The position numbers and the translations under genes are program-made. 64,000 nucleotides of DNA. It comes from Flavobacterium psychrophilum (GTDB taxonomy: Bacteria > Bacteroidota > Bacteroidia > Flavobacteriales > Flavobacteriaceae). The stretch is taken from positions 62,001 to 126,000 of the forward strand of contig CAMCVA010000002.1 in NCBI GenBank assembly GCA_945879625.1, in the 5' to 3' direction. The notes below the pieces were generated by a model. It saw only the letters and a program-made list of their open reading frames with translations, did no database searches and was not told the DNA's origin. Positions 53,639 through 63,635 of this stretch are shown here, piece by piece. Numbering within the stretch: position 1 is the stretch's first letter; the number at the start of each line of letters is the position of its first letter.

Positions 53639-53962
53639 ATGGAACACGAAATTGATACGACCCAATTGGGGGAAGACATTGTAAAAAAACTCAAAACCAT
53701 TTATGATCCCGAAATTCCGGTAGACATCTATGAACTGGGACTCATCTACGACGTGATGGTCAATGAAGATTATGAAGTAAAAATCCTGATGACGTTAACT
53801 TCACCCAACTGCCCGGTGGCCGAGAGTTTGCCGCGCGAAGTGGAAGACAAAGTTCGGGCAATTGACAACGTGAAAAGCGCTGAAGTCGAAATTACATTTG
53901 ATCCACCTTGGAGCAAAGATTTGATGAGCGAAGAAGCCAAGTTAGAATTAGGAATGCTGTAA
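53639..53962 (+). CDS. sufT: SUF-system assembly protein SufT (MIP18/DUF59 family)
   Basis: The 107-residue protein is of the MIP18/DUF59 family: KTIYDPEIPVDIYELGLIYDV, and the Cys-containing MTLTSPNCPVAESLP (near residue 50), ending in VEITFDPPWSKDLMSEEAKLELGM. In SUF operons this protein (SufT) helps cluster maturation or delivery. It follows sufE by 6 bp. Confidence 0.92.
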   Translation: MEHEIDTTQLGEDIVKKLKTIYDPEIPVDIYELGLIYDVMVNEDYEVKILMTLTSPNCPVAESLPREVEDKVRAIDNVKSAEVEITFDPPWSKDLMSEEAKLELGML

Positions 53963-53977
53963 TGCATCAGATATTTT

Positions 53978-54481
53978 ATGGACGAAATTCAAAATAGAGT
54001 AGCCAGTTCGGCCTTGATGGTGTTTGATCTAGAGGATTACTATCCCGAAGGCATCAAAACCCAAGTTGATCTTTCGGTTTGGCTAATTGAGGGGTTTTTA
54101 CTCAAAGAAAAAGAGTTTCGACAGGCCTTGGCTGGGCACGATTGGAGCCAATACCAAAATCAGTATGTGGCCATCCATTGCAGCACTGACGCCGTTTTGC
54201 CGGCTTGGGCCGAACAATTGGTTGCCGTTCAGCTGTTGCCGCATGCCAAAAAAGTGGTGCTGGGTTCAGCACATAAAATAGATGAAATTTTATATCCAGA
54301 AATTTTGGCGGCTGTTGATTATTCTCCTTTTGAAGGAAAACCAGTTATTTTGAAGGGTTGTTCTAAAAAACCTGTTCCTCCAAGCGCCTATATACAAGCG
54401 CTTCAATATCTACAACCACTTGCCAAAACCATCATGTATGGCGAAGCCTGTTCGGCTGTGCCTTTGTACAAGAAAAAATAG
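53978..54481 (+). CDS. DUF2480 family protein
   Basis: The 167-residue protein belongs to a Bacteroidota family of unknown function usually found next to suf genes: IQNRVASSALMVFDLEDYYPEG, and KPVILKGCSKKPVPPSAY near residue 128. It is cytoplasmic and has two conserved-looking Cys (in KGCSKK and GEACSAV). Fe-S association is inferred only from context. It ends exactly next to the convergent hflX stop (no gap). Confidence 0.85.
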   Translation: MDEIQNRVASSALMVFDLEDYYPEGIKTQVDLSVWLIEGFLLKEKEFRQALAGHDWSQYQNQYVAIHCSTDAVLPAWAEQLVAVQLLPHAKKVVLGSAHKIDEILYPEILAAVDYSPFEGKPVILKGCSKKPVPPSAYIQALQYLQPLAKTIMYGEACSAVPLYKKK

Positions 54482-55708
54482 TTAGGCTTCTTTTTCGACG
54501 GCGTCGTTGTAGTCGGGGTACAAAAATTTGTTGTACGGAAAACGCGTAATGTGTATGCTGCGCACAGCTTCGTACACACATTCTCGAAATTCCTCAAAAT
54601 TCTCTTTTTGCGTGGCCGAGATAAACAAGGCGTTTTTCTCGCCCACATCGTGCATCCAGGTGCGTTTCCACTCTTCTAAGGTATAGTGTTTGCGGGTGCG
54701 CTCGGTAATTAAATCATCTTCATCAATCGTGAGGTGGCTGTAGGCGTCAATTTTATTAAACACCATGATAATGGGTTTGTCGTTGCTCTTAATGTCCATC
54801 AAAATTTGATTGACCGAGGCTATATGATCTTCAAAATCGGGATGGGAAATATCAACCACATGCAAGAGCAAATCGGCTTCGCGCACTTCGTCGAGCGTAC
54901 TTTTGAACGATTCAACCAATTGGGTTGGGAGTTTGCGAATAAATCCTACGGTATCCGAAAGCAAGAAGGGCAAATTTCGAATCACCACTTTGCGCACAGT
55001 CGTGTCTAGGGTGGCAAACAATTTGTTTTCTACAAACACTTCGCTTTTACTAATCACATTCATCAAGGTAGATTTGCCTACATTGGTATAACCCACCAAG
55101 GCCACGCGCACCATGGCACCGCGATTGCTGCGCTGCACCGACATTTGCTTGTCGATGATTTTTATTTTGTCTTTAAGCAACGCAATTCGGTCGCGCACAA
55201 TTCGGCGGTCGGTTTCAATTTCTGTTTCTCCTGGACCACGCATTCCAATTCCCCCTTTTTGACGTTCTAGGTGGGTCCACATTCCGGAAAGTCGAGGAAG
55301 CAAATATTGGCATTGCGCCAGCTCAACTTGTGTTCGGGCATAGGAAGTTTCGGCGCGTTGGGCAAAAATATCCAAAATTAGGTTGGTGCGGTCGAGCACT
55401 TTGCAATCTAAAATGCGGGTAATATTTTTTTGTTGAGAAGGGGTCAATTCGTCGTCAAAAATCACCGTAGAAATTTGGTATTCTTTTACGTAATGATGTA
55501 TTTCTTCTATTTTTCCGGTGCCCAAAAAAGTCTTTGGGTTTGGACGTTCCATTTTTTGAAAAAACCGCTTCATGACTGAGCCGCCCGCTGTAAAAGTGAG
55601 AAATTCGAGCTCGTCTAGGTATTCTAGCAATTTGTCTTCGGGTTGATTTTGGGTAATAATTCCAACCAAAATGGTTTTTTCAAAACTGATTTTTTCTTGT
55701 TCTAACAT
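54482..55708 (-). CDS. hflX: GTPase HflX
   Basis: HflX binds ribosomes and splits or rescues stalled ones under stress. The 408-residue protein has the HflX N-terminal domain (SQQKNITRILDCKVLDRTNLILDIFAQRA), the Gly-rich linker GGIGMRGPGETEIETDRR, and the GTPase core: P-loop GYTNVGKSTLMN (near residue 206), DTVGFIRKLP (G3), and NKID (G4, near 320). It is convergent with the SUF locus and divergent from the adhesin gene. Confidence 0.95.
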   Translation of the reverse strand: MLEQEKISFEKTILVGIITQNQPEDKLLEYLDELEFLTFTAGGSVMKRFFQKMERPNPKTFLGTGKIEEIHHYVKEYQISTVIFDDELTPSQQKNITRILDCKVLDRTNLILDIFAQRAETSYARTQVELAQCQYLLPRLSGMWTHLERQKGGIGMRGPGETEIETDRRIVRDRIALLKDKIKIIDKQMSVQRSNRGAMVRVALVGYTNVGKSTLMNVISKSEVFVENKLFATLDTTVRKVVIRNLPFLLSDTVGFIRKLPTQLVESFKSTLDEVREADLLLHVVDISHPDFEDHIASVNQILMDIKSNDKPIIMVFNKIDAYSHLTIDEDDLITERTRKHYTLEEWKRTWMHDVGEKNALFISATQKENFEEFRECVYEAVRSIHITRFPYNKFLYPDYNDAVEKEA

Positions 55709-55899
55709 GGGCTAAATTGAAAAGCAAAACTAGCTATAAATTGTTAGATAAATCAGCAAAAAAAGATGTAGTTCGTCGAGCTTAATTGCGACGAAATCGT
55801 TAAAAAGTAAAATTTAGATATACATTTCATAAATTTTGTTAAATTTGGAACTCTAAAAATAATTCTAGAACTATATTAAACCAACTAAATTTTCATTTT
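55709..55899 (+). promoter_or_regulatory. Intergenic region with probable promoter of the adhesin operon
   Basis: This 191-bp gap separates divergent hflX and the adhesin gene. TAAATTTG at 55840-55847 fits the -7 consensus, 52 bp before the ATG; no well-spaced TTG is evident. Confidence 0.4.
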
Positions 55900-58800
55900 A
55901 TGAAAAAAATTATTTTAATCGTTTTGCTTTCATTAGTATCATTTGCTGGGTATTCTCAGTTGCCTGCACTTGAAGATTTTGAAGGCGCGACTTTCCCACC
56001 AACAGGCTGGTTAGTTAAAGATAATTTAACGAATGCCGCACCCAATTGGGACGTCAATCCAAATGCATTATATGCAGCAAACAGCGGAACTCGTTGTGCG
56101 TTTATACAAAGAATATCAAACGCCACTTCTCCTGGAGTAGGAGTATTGGCAGAAGAATGGTTAATTACGCCTCAGCAAACCGTTGCTGCGAATAGCCAAT
56201 TGCGCTTCTTTACGCGTCAAACGATTTCTGGCGATACAGGAACGAAATACAGAGTGATGGTTTCGAGCGCTGCAGACCCGAATGATTTGACTGCTTATAC
56301 TCAAATTATTGAATACACAGAAACCAGTTTAAGCACCTTGACTGTTGATCAATTGGATTACGAAGAAAAAGTAATCAACTTGGCGGTAACAGGAGCTAGA
56401 TATTTTGCTTTTGTGAAAGTATTTACACAACCGGTGGCGGGACAATTTGGAGATCGTTGGTTGGTTGATGATGTGAAATTAGTTATTAGATGTACCGACC
56501 CTTCAGTATTAGGGGTAAACAGCATCAGTGCAACGGGCGCAACATTAACTTGGACAAATACTGCAACAACTCAATTTGAAATTGAATATGGCGTATCTGG
56601 ATTCGTTCCCGGAACAGGAACTCCAATAGCTCCATTTACCAGCACGACTACTCCTAGAAGTTATGTAATTCCTGCTGGAACATTAACTGCTTCTACCGAT
56701 TACCAATTTTATGTGCGTGCAATTTGTCCGGCCTCTACCTCTGAATGGATCGGGCCGTTCTTATTTCCTACTACCCCATTGGGGTCTACTTGTGCTGCGC
56801 CAATTCCTGTAACAGCATTGCCGTACTCAACCACGAGTAACACCTCAATATACGGCAACAACATTAACCCCGCTTCGCCAGGAAATACCGGTTGCGGAAC
56901 TACTGGTGCTTTTATGGCAAGCAATGATGTAGTGTATACCTATACACCAACAGCTACGGGATTAATTAGTATTTCGATGAATCCACTTGGCGCAACCAAT
57001 ACGGGGGTTTTTGTGTATAGCAGTTGTGCAAACATTGGAGTATCTTGTATTGGAGGCGTGGCTAATGCAACCTCAAATGTGAGAGACATACCCGCTTTAA
57101 ACGTAACAATAAACCAACCTATATTTATTGTATTGTCCTCTACTGCTGCAACAGCTAGCTTTGGGTATAATTTAATTATTCAACAAGTAAACTGTGTGGC
57201 TCCTATCAATTTATCTGCAGGAGCATTCAGCACATCAAGCGGAACATTATCTTGGACCAACGGAACTTTTGGCACTTCTACTTCTTGGGAAGTAGCGGTA
57301 CAACCTGCAGGCTCAGCAATTCCGGCCGGGGCAGGGACACAAACCAATACCAACATCAACTTCCCAGTTACCGGCTTATCTGCAGCTACACCTTATCAAT
57401 ATTGGGTGCGTGCCGATTGTGGAAACGGAACGTTTAGCGCCTGGTCAGGCCCATTCTTGTTTAACACCACAATTTGTGATGTAGCAGGATGTAACTATAC
57501 TTTTATAATGACGGATACGTTTGGCGATGGCTGGAACGGCGGTACCATGCAAGTTCGTCAAAACGGAATTGTGGTAGGAACTCTAGGCACACAAATAGTA
57601 GGCGCCGGACCAAACAACGTAAATATTCCTATGTGTAATGGTATTCCGTTTGATTTATTTTGGAATACAGGCGGAACTTTCCCAACAGAGTTAGCCGTTA
57701 CCATTCAAAATAGTTTTGGTCAAACCTTATACACTTACGCGGGCGGAAATGCAGCGGCAGTTGGCACAACTTTATATACAGGGACAGTTGACTGTCTTAA
57801 CCCATTGTGTTTGGCGCCAACTACATTTAACGTGCCCAATGCACAAATTACAACCAATGGCGCGCGTATTACTTGGACCAATCCAGGAGTACCCACAACG
57901 GGTATGGGTATTTATGTAGTCTTGGCAGGCTCACCTCCTCCAATAGCAGGAACACCTCCTACCTATACGACTACTGCTCCGCCAAACAATTACACCATCA
58001 CGACTGGTTTATTGGCAGACACAACCTATGATGTATATATTCAAACAATCTGTTCGGTAAATTCACCGAGTGTTTGGGTAACTACTCCGGTTACTTTTAC
58101 CACTTTGCCAACTTGTCCTAGACCTACGGCTTTGGCAACGGCAAATATTACAACCACTTCTGTTCGAGTAAGCTGGACCAATCCAACCGGAACAGCTTGG
58201 CAAGTATTAGCTTTACCAGCTGGATCGCCTGCGCCAAATGCAGGCTCAACAGGATGGGTAGCCGCAACAGGCAGCCCTTTTGACGTAACTGGCTTAACAC
58301 CCGATACGGCCTATGACTTTTATGTGCGATCTGATTGTGGCGCTGTAAATGGAATTAGTAATTGGTCTTTACCTACTACCGCAACAACATTACCTACTTG
58401 TCCAAAACCAACTGCTTTGACAATTGGAACAATTACCGATAATTCTGCTGTTGCAGGATGGACAAACCCAACAGGAACTACATGGCAAGTTTTAGTATTG
58501 CCTGCAGGATCTGCTGCTCCAACTGCTGCTTCAACGGGTTGGGTTGTAGCCAACACTAATACTGGATTTGCCTTAACCGGTTTATCGGCAGCAACATGTT
58601 ACGATTACTACGTGCGTACCGATTGTGGTGCTGTAAACGGGTTGAGTACATGGTCAGGACCTAGAAATTTCTGTACGACTATTTGTAATCCTGCTAATCA
58701 ATGTCTATATACCTTTACCATGACGGACTCATTTGGTGACGGTTGGAATGGCGCTACGATGCAAGTGCGTCAAAACGGCATTCTTGTCGCTACCATTGGA

Positions 58801-61800
58801 GGAACTTTTATAGCAGGTGCTGGACCAGTAGTGGTTAACGTTCCTTTATGTAGTGGAGTACCATTTGACTTAAACTGGAACGCCGGCGGAACTTTCCCTG
58901 GAGAGGTTCGTGTATCGATAACTAATATTTTTGCTCAAGTATTGTATAACATGAATGTGGCAAGCGCCGGCTTAGTGGGTACCGTAGTGTACTCCGATTC
59001 AAGAGCTGATTGTTTGTTCCCTAAATGTTTACCACCATCCAATTTATCAGCAGTACCAAGTATATTTAATGCTGCTTTAGATTGGACACAAGCTACTAAC
59101 AATACTGCATGGTCTGTATATGTGGTGCCAACAGGAGGCGCAGCGCCTACTATTGGAAGCACGCCTACCTACCCTAATGTTGGCGCACATCCTTTTACTA
59201 CACCAAATACTTTAACAGCAAACACCACCTATGACTATTATGTAAGATCATTGTGTGGAACTGGAACACCTGGGGATTGGGTTGGACCATTCACTTTTAC
59301 TACTTTACCAACTTGTCCTCAACCTACGAATTTACATTATGTAGCAACAAATTTCCAGGCTGCTGATTTAGCTTGGAACGAAATAGGTCCAGCAACCAGT
59401 TGGAACATTATGGTCCAAACTTCTGGTGGACCTGCGCCTGGACCTACATCAGGTTGTGTGGTTACAACACTACCTACCGATGCGACTCCTTATAATACCT
59501 TAGCGTGTTTTGGCGCTTTAACTCCTGGCTTCTATGAATTCTATGTGCGTGCAAATTGTACAGGTACAGATTTAAGTACGTGGTCAGGGCCAATTAATTT
59601 TTACATCTCTGCACCATTGCCTGCTTGTGCTGACGTTGAAATTGATGTAGTGACTACTTCTCCGGGTCAAATTGATTTTTGTCCAGGGGATTACTGTATT
59701 GATTTATCGGCTACCTACACCGATTCTAAAGACACCACTGATTACTCAATATTAGGAATTCCATTTGCTCCACCTTTCCCGTTTACAGGAGGAACACAAT
59801 TAAATATTGCAACTGACGATATTTGGGGACCTGCATTTACGCTGCCTTTTGATTTTTGTTTCTATGGCGTAAACTACCCAACAATTCAAGTAGGATCAAA
59901 TGGAGTGTTGACCTTTACACCGCAAACGGCTCCAGGAAACTGTCCTTGGGCATTTACTGCTCAAATACCAGCAACCAATTTCCCGGTACGAAACGCAATT
60001 TATGGCGTCTATCAGGATATAAACCCATCTGTTTCAACCGCACCAATTGTGCATACAATCAACTACCAAGTATTAGGAACGGCTCCATGTAGAAGTTTCG
60101 TGGTAAATTATGACAACATTGCTCAGTTTAGCTGTAATCTTTCTGTTGGTTTACAAACCAGTCAAATTGTATTGTATGAAACTTCAAATATTATAGAAGT
60201 ATATGTTCAAGACCGTACAGCTTGTACCACATGGAATAGCGGTAGCGGACTAATTGGTCTTCAAAATAATTCAGGAACAATCGCGCACGTTCCGCCAGGT
60301 AGAAATACAGGCCCATGGAATACACAAAATGAAGCCTGGCGTTTTACGCCAGACGGAAACTCAACAGTACAATTCTCTTGGTTAAGAGATGGTGTTGTTG
60401 TGAGCAACAGTCCAACTGTAAATGTGTGCTTCAACCAAGACACCAACATGACAGCCCAAGCAGTATACACAGGTTGTGGAGGTACAGTGACTACAAAAAC
60501 AGAGAGTATTTTATTAAACATCACGAACGTTATTGTTCAACCTATTGCGCCAGTATTTTCTTGTACATCATACGCTTTGCCAGCATTAACAGTAGGAAAC
60601 TACTATTCATTGCCAGGCGGACCTGCTGGTGGTGGCTTTCAGATTCCTGTTGGAACTCAAATTTCAGCTACACAAACTATTTATGTGTATGCACAATCAG
60701 GAACTACCACAATTTGCTCTGATGAGGAAAGTTTTGTAGTGACAATTGACAACCAAATAGTTCCAACATTTGCCACAATACCAACACTATGTTTCAATTC
60801 TTCCGCTCCAGCTTTAAACACAACTTCTTCAAACGGACTGAGCGGAACTTGGTCGCCAACGTCAATTGACACTTCAATTATTGGCCCAACAAATTACACC
60901 TTTACCCCAGACGGTACATTGCCTTGCGCAATTCCAACAACAATTGTGGTAACTATTTCAAATCCTATCTTACCTAATTTTGCACCAATCCCATCCATTT
61001 GTGCTGGAACAACCGTTCCGAGTTTAGGCACTATAGCACCAAACGGAATAACTGGTTTATGGTCGCCAACTACTATTGATAACGCTAACTCTGGATCGTA
61101 TGTATTTACTCCAGACGCGGGTCAATGTGCTACCACACAAACCTTGTCGGTAACTATTACAGCGCCAAATATCAACCCAGCATTTGCTGCTATTCCAGAT
61201 GTATGTTCAGGTACTGTAGCGCCAACTTTGGCTACTACATCTCCAATAGGAATTACGGGTTCATGGTTACCAGCAACAATTGATAATGCAAACACTGGAT
61301 CGTATGTATTTACACCAAATGCTGGACAATGTGCTACCACACAAACCTTGTCGGTAACTATTACAGCGCCAAATATCAACCCAGCATTCGCTGCTATTCC
61401 AGATGTATGTTCAGGAACTGTAGCGCCAAGTTTGGCTACTACATCTCCAATAGGAATTACGGGTTCATGGTTACCAGCAACAATTGACAATGCAAACACT
61501 GGATCGTATGTCTTTACACCAGACGCGGGGCAATGTGCTACCACACAAACGTTAAATGTAAATGTGACAGCCCCAAGTATTAATCCTTCGTTTGTGGCTA
61601 TTCCAGATGTATGTTCTGGTACTGTAGCACCAATTTTGGCTACTACCTCACCAACAGGTATTACAGGTTCTTGGTCACCAACTACTATTGATAACACAGC
61701 TTCTGGCACGTATGAATTTACACCAAACGCTGGACAATGCGCTACCCCACAAACACTTGGGGTATTGATTACACCTATAACACAACCTAATTTTGCTGAT

Positions 61801-62676
61801 ATTGCAGCTTTCTGTTCAGGAGCTACTGCACCATCCTTGGCATTAATTTCTCCAAATGGAGTTACGGGAATATGGTCGCCGGCAATAATTAGTAATACAA
61901 CTTCTGGAGACTATACATTTACCCCTTCAGGAGCCCAATGTGCGTCAACCAAATTGTTATCTGTTACTGTAACGCCAAATACAACGCCAGACTTTGCCGA
62001 TGTAGCACCAATTTGTTCTGGAGCATCAGCCCCAACACTTGCTGGGACATCTCCAAATGGAGTAAATGGAACCTGGTTGCCAGCTATAATCAGCAATACG
62101 GCTGATGGAAGCTATGAGTTTACACCAAGTGCAGGACAGTGTGCTGTTCCACAAACACTAGCCGTAACAGTTACGCCACCAATTAATTTATTGATCGATG
62201 GCGGATGCGACAACGGAATATATGTGCTTACTGTTTCCTCTGATTCACCAAACTTTGACGAAACAACAGCTACCTTTCAGTGGCTTGATAGTTCAAATGC
62301 TGTCGTTGGAACTTCTGCTTCAGTTGTGTTGACATCAACCGGAACTTATACATGTAACGTAACCAATTTGGGCTGCTTGTCTTCTACTTCAACAGGAGAT
62401 ATAACCAGCATTACGTGTACCATTCAAAAAGGGATCTCGCCAAGAGGAACTGGAATTGGAGACGGGAAGAATGACTACTTGAAATTGGCGTGTAAAAAAT
62501 TAGAAATCTTCAACCGATACGGAATGGTTGTCTATTCTAAAAACAACTACAGCAACAATTGGTTTGGTCAATCGGATAGCGGTAGTGAATTACCAGACGG
62601 AACTTATTTCTACGTAGTAGAGCAAGACAACGCACCTGCGCAAACCGGATGGATTTACATCAACAGAGAGCAATAA
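55900..62676 (+). CDS. Giant secreted adhesin-like repeat protein with type B type IX sorting domain
   Basis: The 2258-residue protein starts with a signal peptide (IILIVLLSLVSFAGYSQ), then a cleaved-adhesin-type domain (about 22-195). Fibronectin type III-like modules alternate with two copies of a FGDGWNG-containing domain (near 535-640 and 940-1045). Seven Ig-like repeats of about 68 residues (about 1617-2093) follow, each with PxFAxIPxxCSG, GxWxPxxIxN and FTPxAGQCA. The last ~80 residues (KGISPRGTGIGDG ... LEIFNRYGMVVY ... PDGTYFYVV) are a gliding-motility-associated (CHU_C) type B sorting domain. It is probably a type IX-exported surface adhesin of the SprB class; the ligand is unknown. 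It is followed by a PorP/SprF-like gene, the usual partner of type B cargo. Confidence 0.92.
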   Translation: MKKIILIVLLSLVSFAGYSQLPALEDFEGATFPPTGWLVKDNLTNAAPNWDVNPNALYAANSGTRCAFIQRISNATSPGVGVLAEEWLITPQQTVAANSQLRFFTRQTISGDTGTKYRVMVSSAADPNDLTAYTQIIEYTETSLSTLTVDQLDYEEKVINLAVTGARYFAFVKVFTQPVAGQFGDRWLVDDVKLVIRCTDPSVLGVNSISATGATLTWTNTATTQFEIEYGVSGFVPGTGTPIAPFTSTTTPRSYVIPAGTLTASTDYQFYVRAICPASTSEWIGPFLFPTTPLGSTCAAPIPVTALPYSTTSNTSIYGNNINPASPGNTGCGTTGAFMASNDVVYTYTPTATGLISISMNPLGATNTGVFVYSSCANIGVSCIGGVANATSNVRDIPALNVTINQPIFIVLSSTAATASFGYNLIIQQVNCVAPINLSAGAFSTSSGTLSWTNGTFGTSTSWEVAVQPAGSAIPAGAGTQTNTNINFPVTGLSAATPYQYWVRADCGNGTFSAWSGPFLFNTTICDVAGCNYTFIMTDTFGDGWNGGTMQVRQNGIVVGTLGTQIVGAGPNNVNIPMCNGIPFDLFWNTGGTFPTELAVTIQNSFGQTLYTYAGGNAAAVGTTLYTGTVDCLNPLCLAPTTFNVPNAQITTNGARITWTNPGVPTTGMGIYVVLAGSPPPIAGTPPTYTTTAPPNNYTITTGLLADTTYDVYIQTICSVNSPSVWVTTPVTFTTLPTCPRPTALATANITTTSVRVSWTNPTGTAWQVLALPAGSPAPNAGSTGWVAATGSPFDVTGLTPDTAYDFYVRSDCGAVNGISNWSLPTTATTLPTCPKPTALTIGTITDNSAVAGWTNPTGTTWQVLVLPAGSAAPTAASTGWVVANTNTGFALTGLSAATCYDYYVRTDCGAVNGLSTWSGPRNFCTTICNPANQCLYTFTMTDSFGDGWNGATMQVRQNGILVATIGGTFIAGAGPVVVNVPLCSGVPFDLNWNAGGTFPGEVRVSITNIFAQVLYNMNVASAGLVGTVVYSDSRADCLFPKCLPPSNLSAVPSIFNAALDWTQATNNTAWSVYVVPTGGAAPTIGSTPTYPNVGAHPFTTPNTLTANTTYDYYVRSLCGTGTPGDWVGPFTFTTLPTCPQPTNLHYVATNFQAADLAWNEIGPATSWNIMVQTSGGPAPGPTSGCVVTTLPTDATPYNTLACFGALTPGFYEFYVRANCTGTDLSTWSGPINFYISAPLPACADVEIDVVTTSPGQIDFCPGDYCIDLSATYTDSKDTTDYSILGIPFAPPFPFTGGTQLNIATDDIWGPAFTLPFDFCFYGVNYPTIQVGSNGVLTFTPQTAPGNCPWAFTAQIPATNFPVRNAIYGVYQDINPSVSTAPIVHTINYQVLGTAPCRSFVVNYDNIAQFSCNLSVGLQTSQIVLYETSNIIEVYVQDRTACTTWNSGSGLIGLQNNSGTIAHVPPGRNTGPWNTQNEAWRFTPDGNSTVQFSWLRDGVVVSNSPTVNVCFNQDTNMTAQAVYTGCGGTVTTKTESILLNITNVIVQPIAPVFSCTSYALPALTVGNYYSLPGGPAGGGFQIPVGTQISATQTIYVYAQSGTTTICSDEESFVVTIDNQIVPTFATIPTLCFNSSAPALNTTSSNGLSGTWSPTSIDTSIIGPTNYTFTPDGTLPCAIPTTIVVTISNPILPNFAPIPSICAGTTVPSLGTIAPNGITGLWSPTTIDNANSGSYVFTPDAGQCATTQTLSVTITAPNINPAFAAIPDVCSGTVAPTLATTSPIGITGSWLPATIDNANTGSYVFTPNAGQCATTQTLSVTITAPNINPAFAAIPDVCSGTVAPSLATTSPIGITGSWLPATIDNANTGSYVFTPDAGQCATTQTLNVNVTAPSINPSFVAIPDVCSGTVAPILATTSPTGITGSWSPTTIDNTASGTYEFTPNAGQCATPQTLGVLITPITQPNFADIAAFCSGATAPSLALISPNGVTGIWSPAIISNTTSGDYTFTPSGAQCASTKLLSVTVTPNTTPDFADVAPICSGASAPTLAGTSPNGVNGTWLPAIISNTADGSYEFTPSAGQCAVPQTLAVTVTPPINLLIDGGCDNGIYVLTVSSDSPNFDETTATFQWLDSSNAVVGTSASVVLTSTGTYTCNVTNLGCLSSTSTGDITSITCTIQKGISPRGTGIGDGKNDYLKLACKKLEIFNRYGMVVYSKNNYSNNWFGQSDSGSELPDGTYFYVVEQDNAPAQTGWIYINREQ
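60754..62178 (+). repeat. Seven tandem Ig-like repeat units inside the adhesin gene
   Basis: Units are about 204 bp (68 codons). The third and fourth units, starting near 61162 and 61366, are almost identical at DNA level, with only scattered base changes; neighbours are more diverged. This points to recent duplication or gene conversion within the array. Confidence 0.88.
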
Positions 62677-62702
62677 TTTATAACAAACTATAAATACACA
62701 AA

Positions 62703-63617
62703 ATGAAGAAAATACATTTCGCGGCATTATTGATGTTCTTATCATTCTTGGAGACATCCGCACAGCAAGACCCAAATTATACACAATACATGTATAATAT
62801 GAGTGCCATAAATCCTGCCTACGCAGGTTCAAAGGAAAACATGACGGGCGGTTTGTTATACCGTAAACAATGGGTAGGATTAGACGGAGCTCCCTCTACA
62901 GGAACCTTTTTCTTGAACACCCCTGTGGGTAAAAACGTAGGCGTTGGTTTGTCATTGGTTTCTGATAAAATTGGACCAGTAGAGGAAAACAACATCTCGG
63001 GGGATTTCTCCTACACCTTGAATTTGGGCGGTGAGCGACGTTTGGCCTTAGGTTTAAAAGCCGGACTTGCCCTACACAAAGCTGATTTTAGCTTGGTAAT
63101 TCCAACCTTACCAGACCCCAACGACGAAGCTTGGTTGGCTAATCCTTCTACAAAATTTAATGTAGGAACCGGTTTGTTTTATTATACCAACAAATACTAT
63201 GTTGCGTTTTCGCTTCCAAGCATGTTAAAAACAACCTATTTGGATTATAACGGAACGAAATACGGAAGTGAAATTTCACACTATTTCTTAACAGGAGGGT
63301 ATGTTTTTGACATTAATCCAACATTAAAATTCAAACCATTCACCATGATTAAGACGGCTGCAGGCGCACCTACCTCATTTGATTTGTCCACCAATTTCTT
63401 ATTCAACGACAAATTTGAAGCTGGAGCTACCTACCGATTCCAAGACAGTTTTGGGTTTATGGTAAACTATTTGATTACACCAAACTTGCGATTGGGTTAT
63501 GCCTACGACCATGTGGTGTCAGACTTGAAAGTGGTAACACCTTCCTCTCATGAGTTCATCATGTTGTTTGATTTGAACTTCCCGAAAAAAGTTTCTCAAT
63601 CACCAAGGTATTTCTAA
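62703..63617 (+). CDS. PorP/SprF-family type IX secretion membrane protein
   Basis: PorP/SprF proteins are outer membrane beta-barrels that help secrete or attach type B cargo such as SprB. The 304-residue protein has a signal peptide (AALLMFLSFLETSAQQ) and the hallmark start DPNYTQYMYNMSAINPAYAGS, followed by barrel strands (GVGLSLVSDKIGP, LGLKAGLAL) and ending FIMLFDLNF. It starts 26 bp after the adhesin gene and probably serves that protein specifically. Confidence 0.94.
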   Translation: MKKIHFAALLMFLSFLETSAQQDPNYTQYMYNMSAINPAYAGSKENMTGGLLYRKQWVGLDGAPSTGTFFLNTPVGKNVGVGLSLVSDKIGPVEENNISGDFSYTLNLGGERRLALGLKAGLALHKADFSLVIPTLPDPNDEAWLANPSTKFNVGTGLFYYTNKYYVAFSLPSMLKTTYLDYNGTKYGSEISHYFLTGGYVFDINPTLKFKPFTMIKTAAGAPTSFDLSTNFLFNDKFEAGATYRFQDSFGFMVNYLITPNLRLGYAYDHVVSDLKVVTPSSHEFIMLFDLNFPKKVSQSPRYF

Positions 63618-63635
63618 CATAAATCGAACGTAAAA

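Noticed and set aside
61122..61709. 195-codon minus-strand open frame inside the adhesin
   Set aside because: It is a mirror of the repetitive coding sequence of the plus-strand gene and repeats with the same period.
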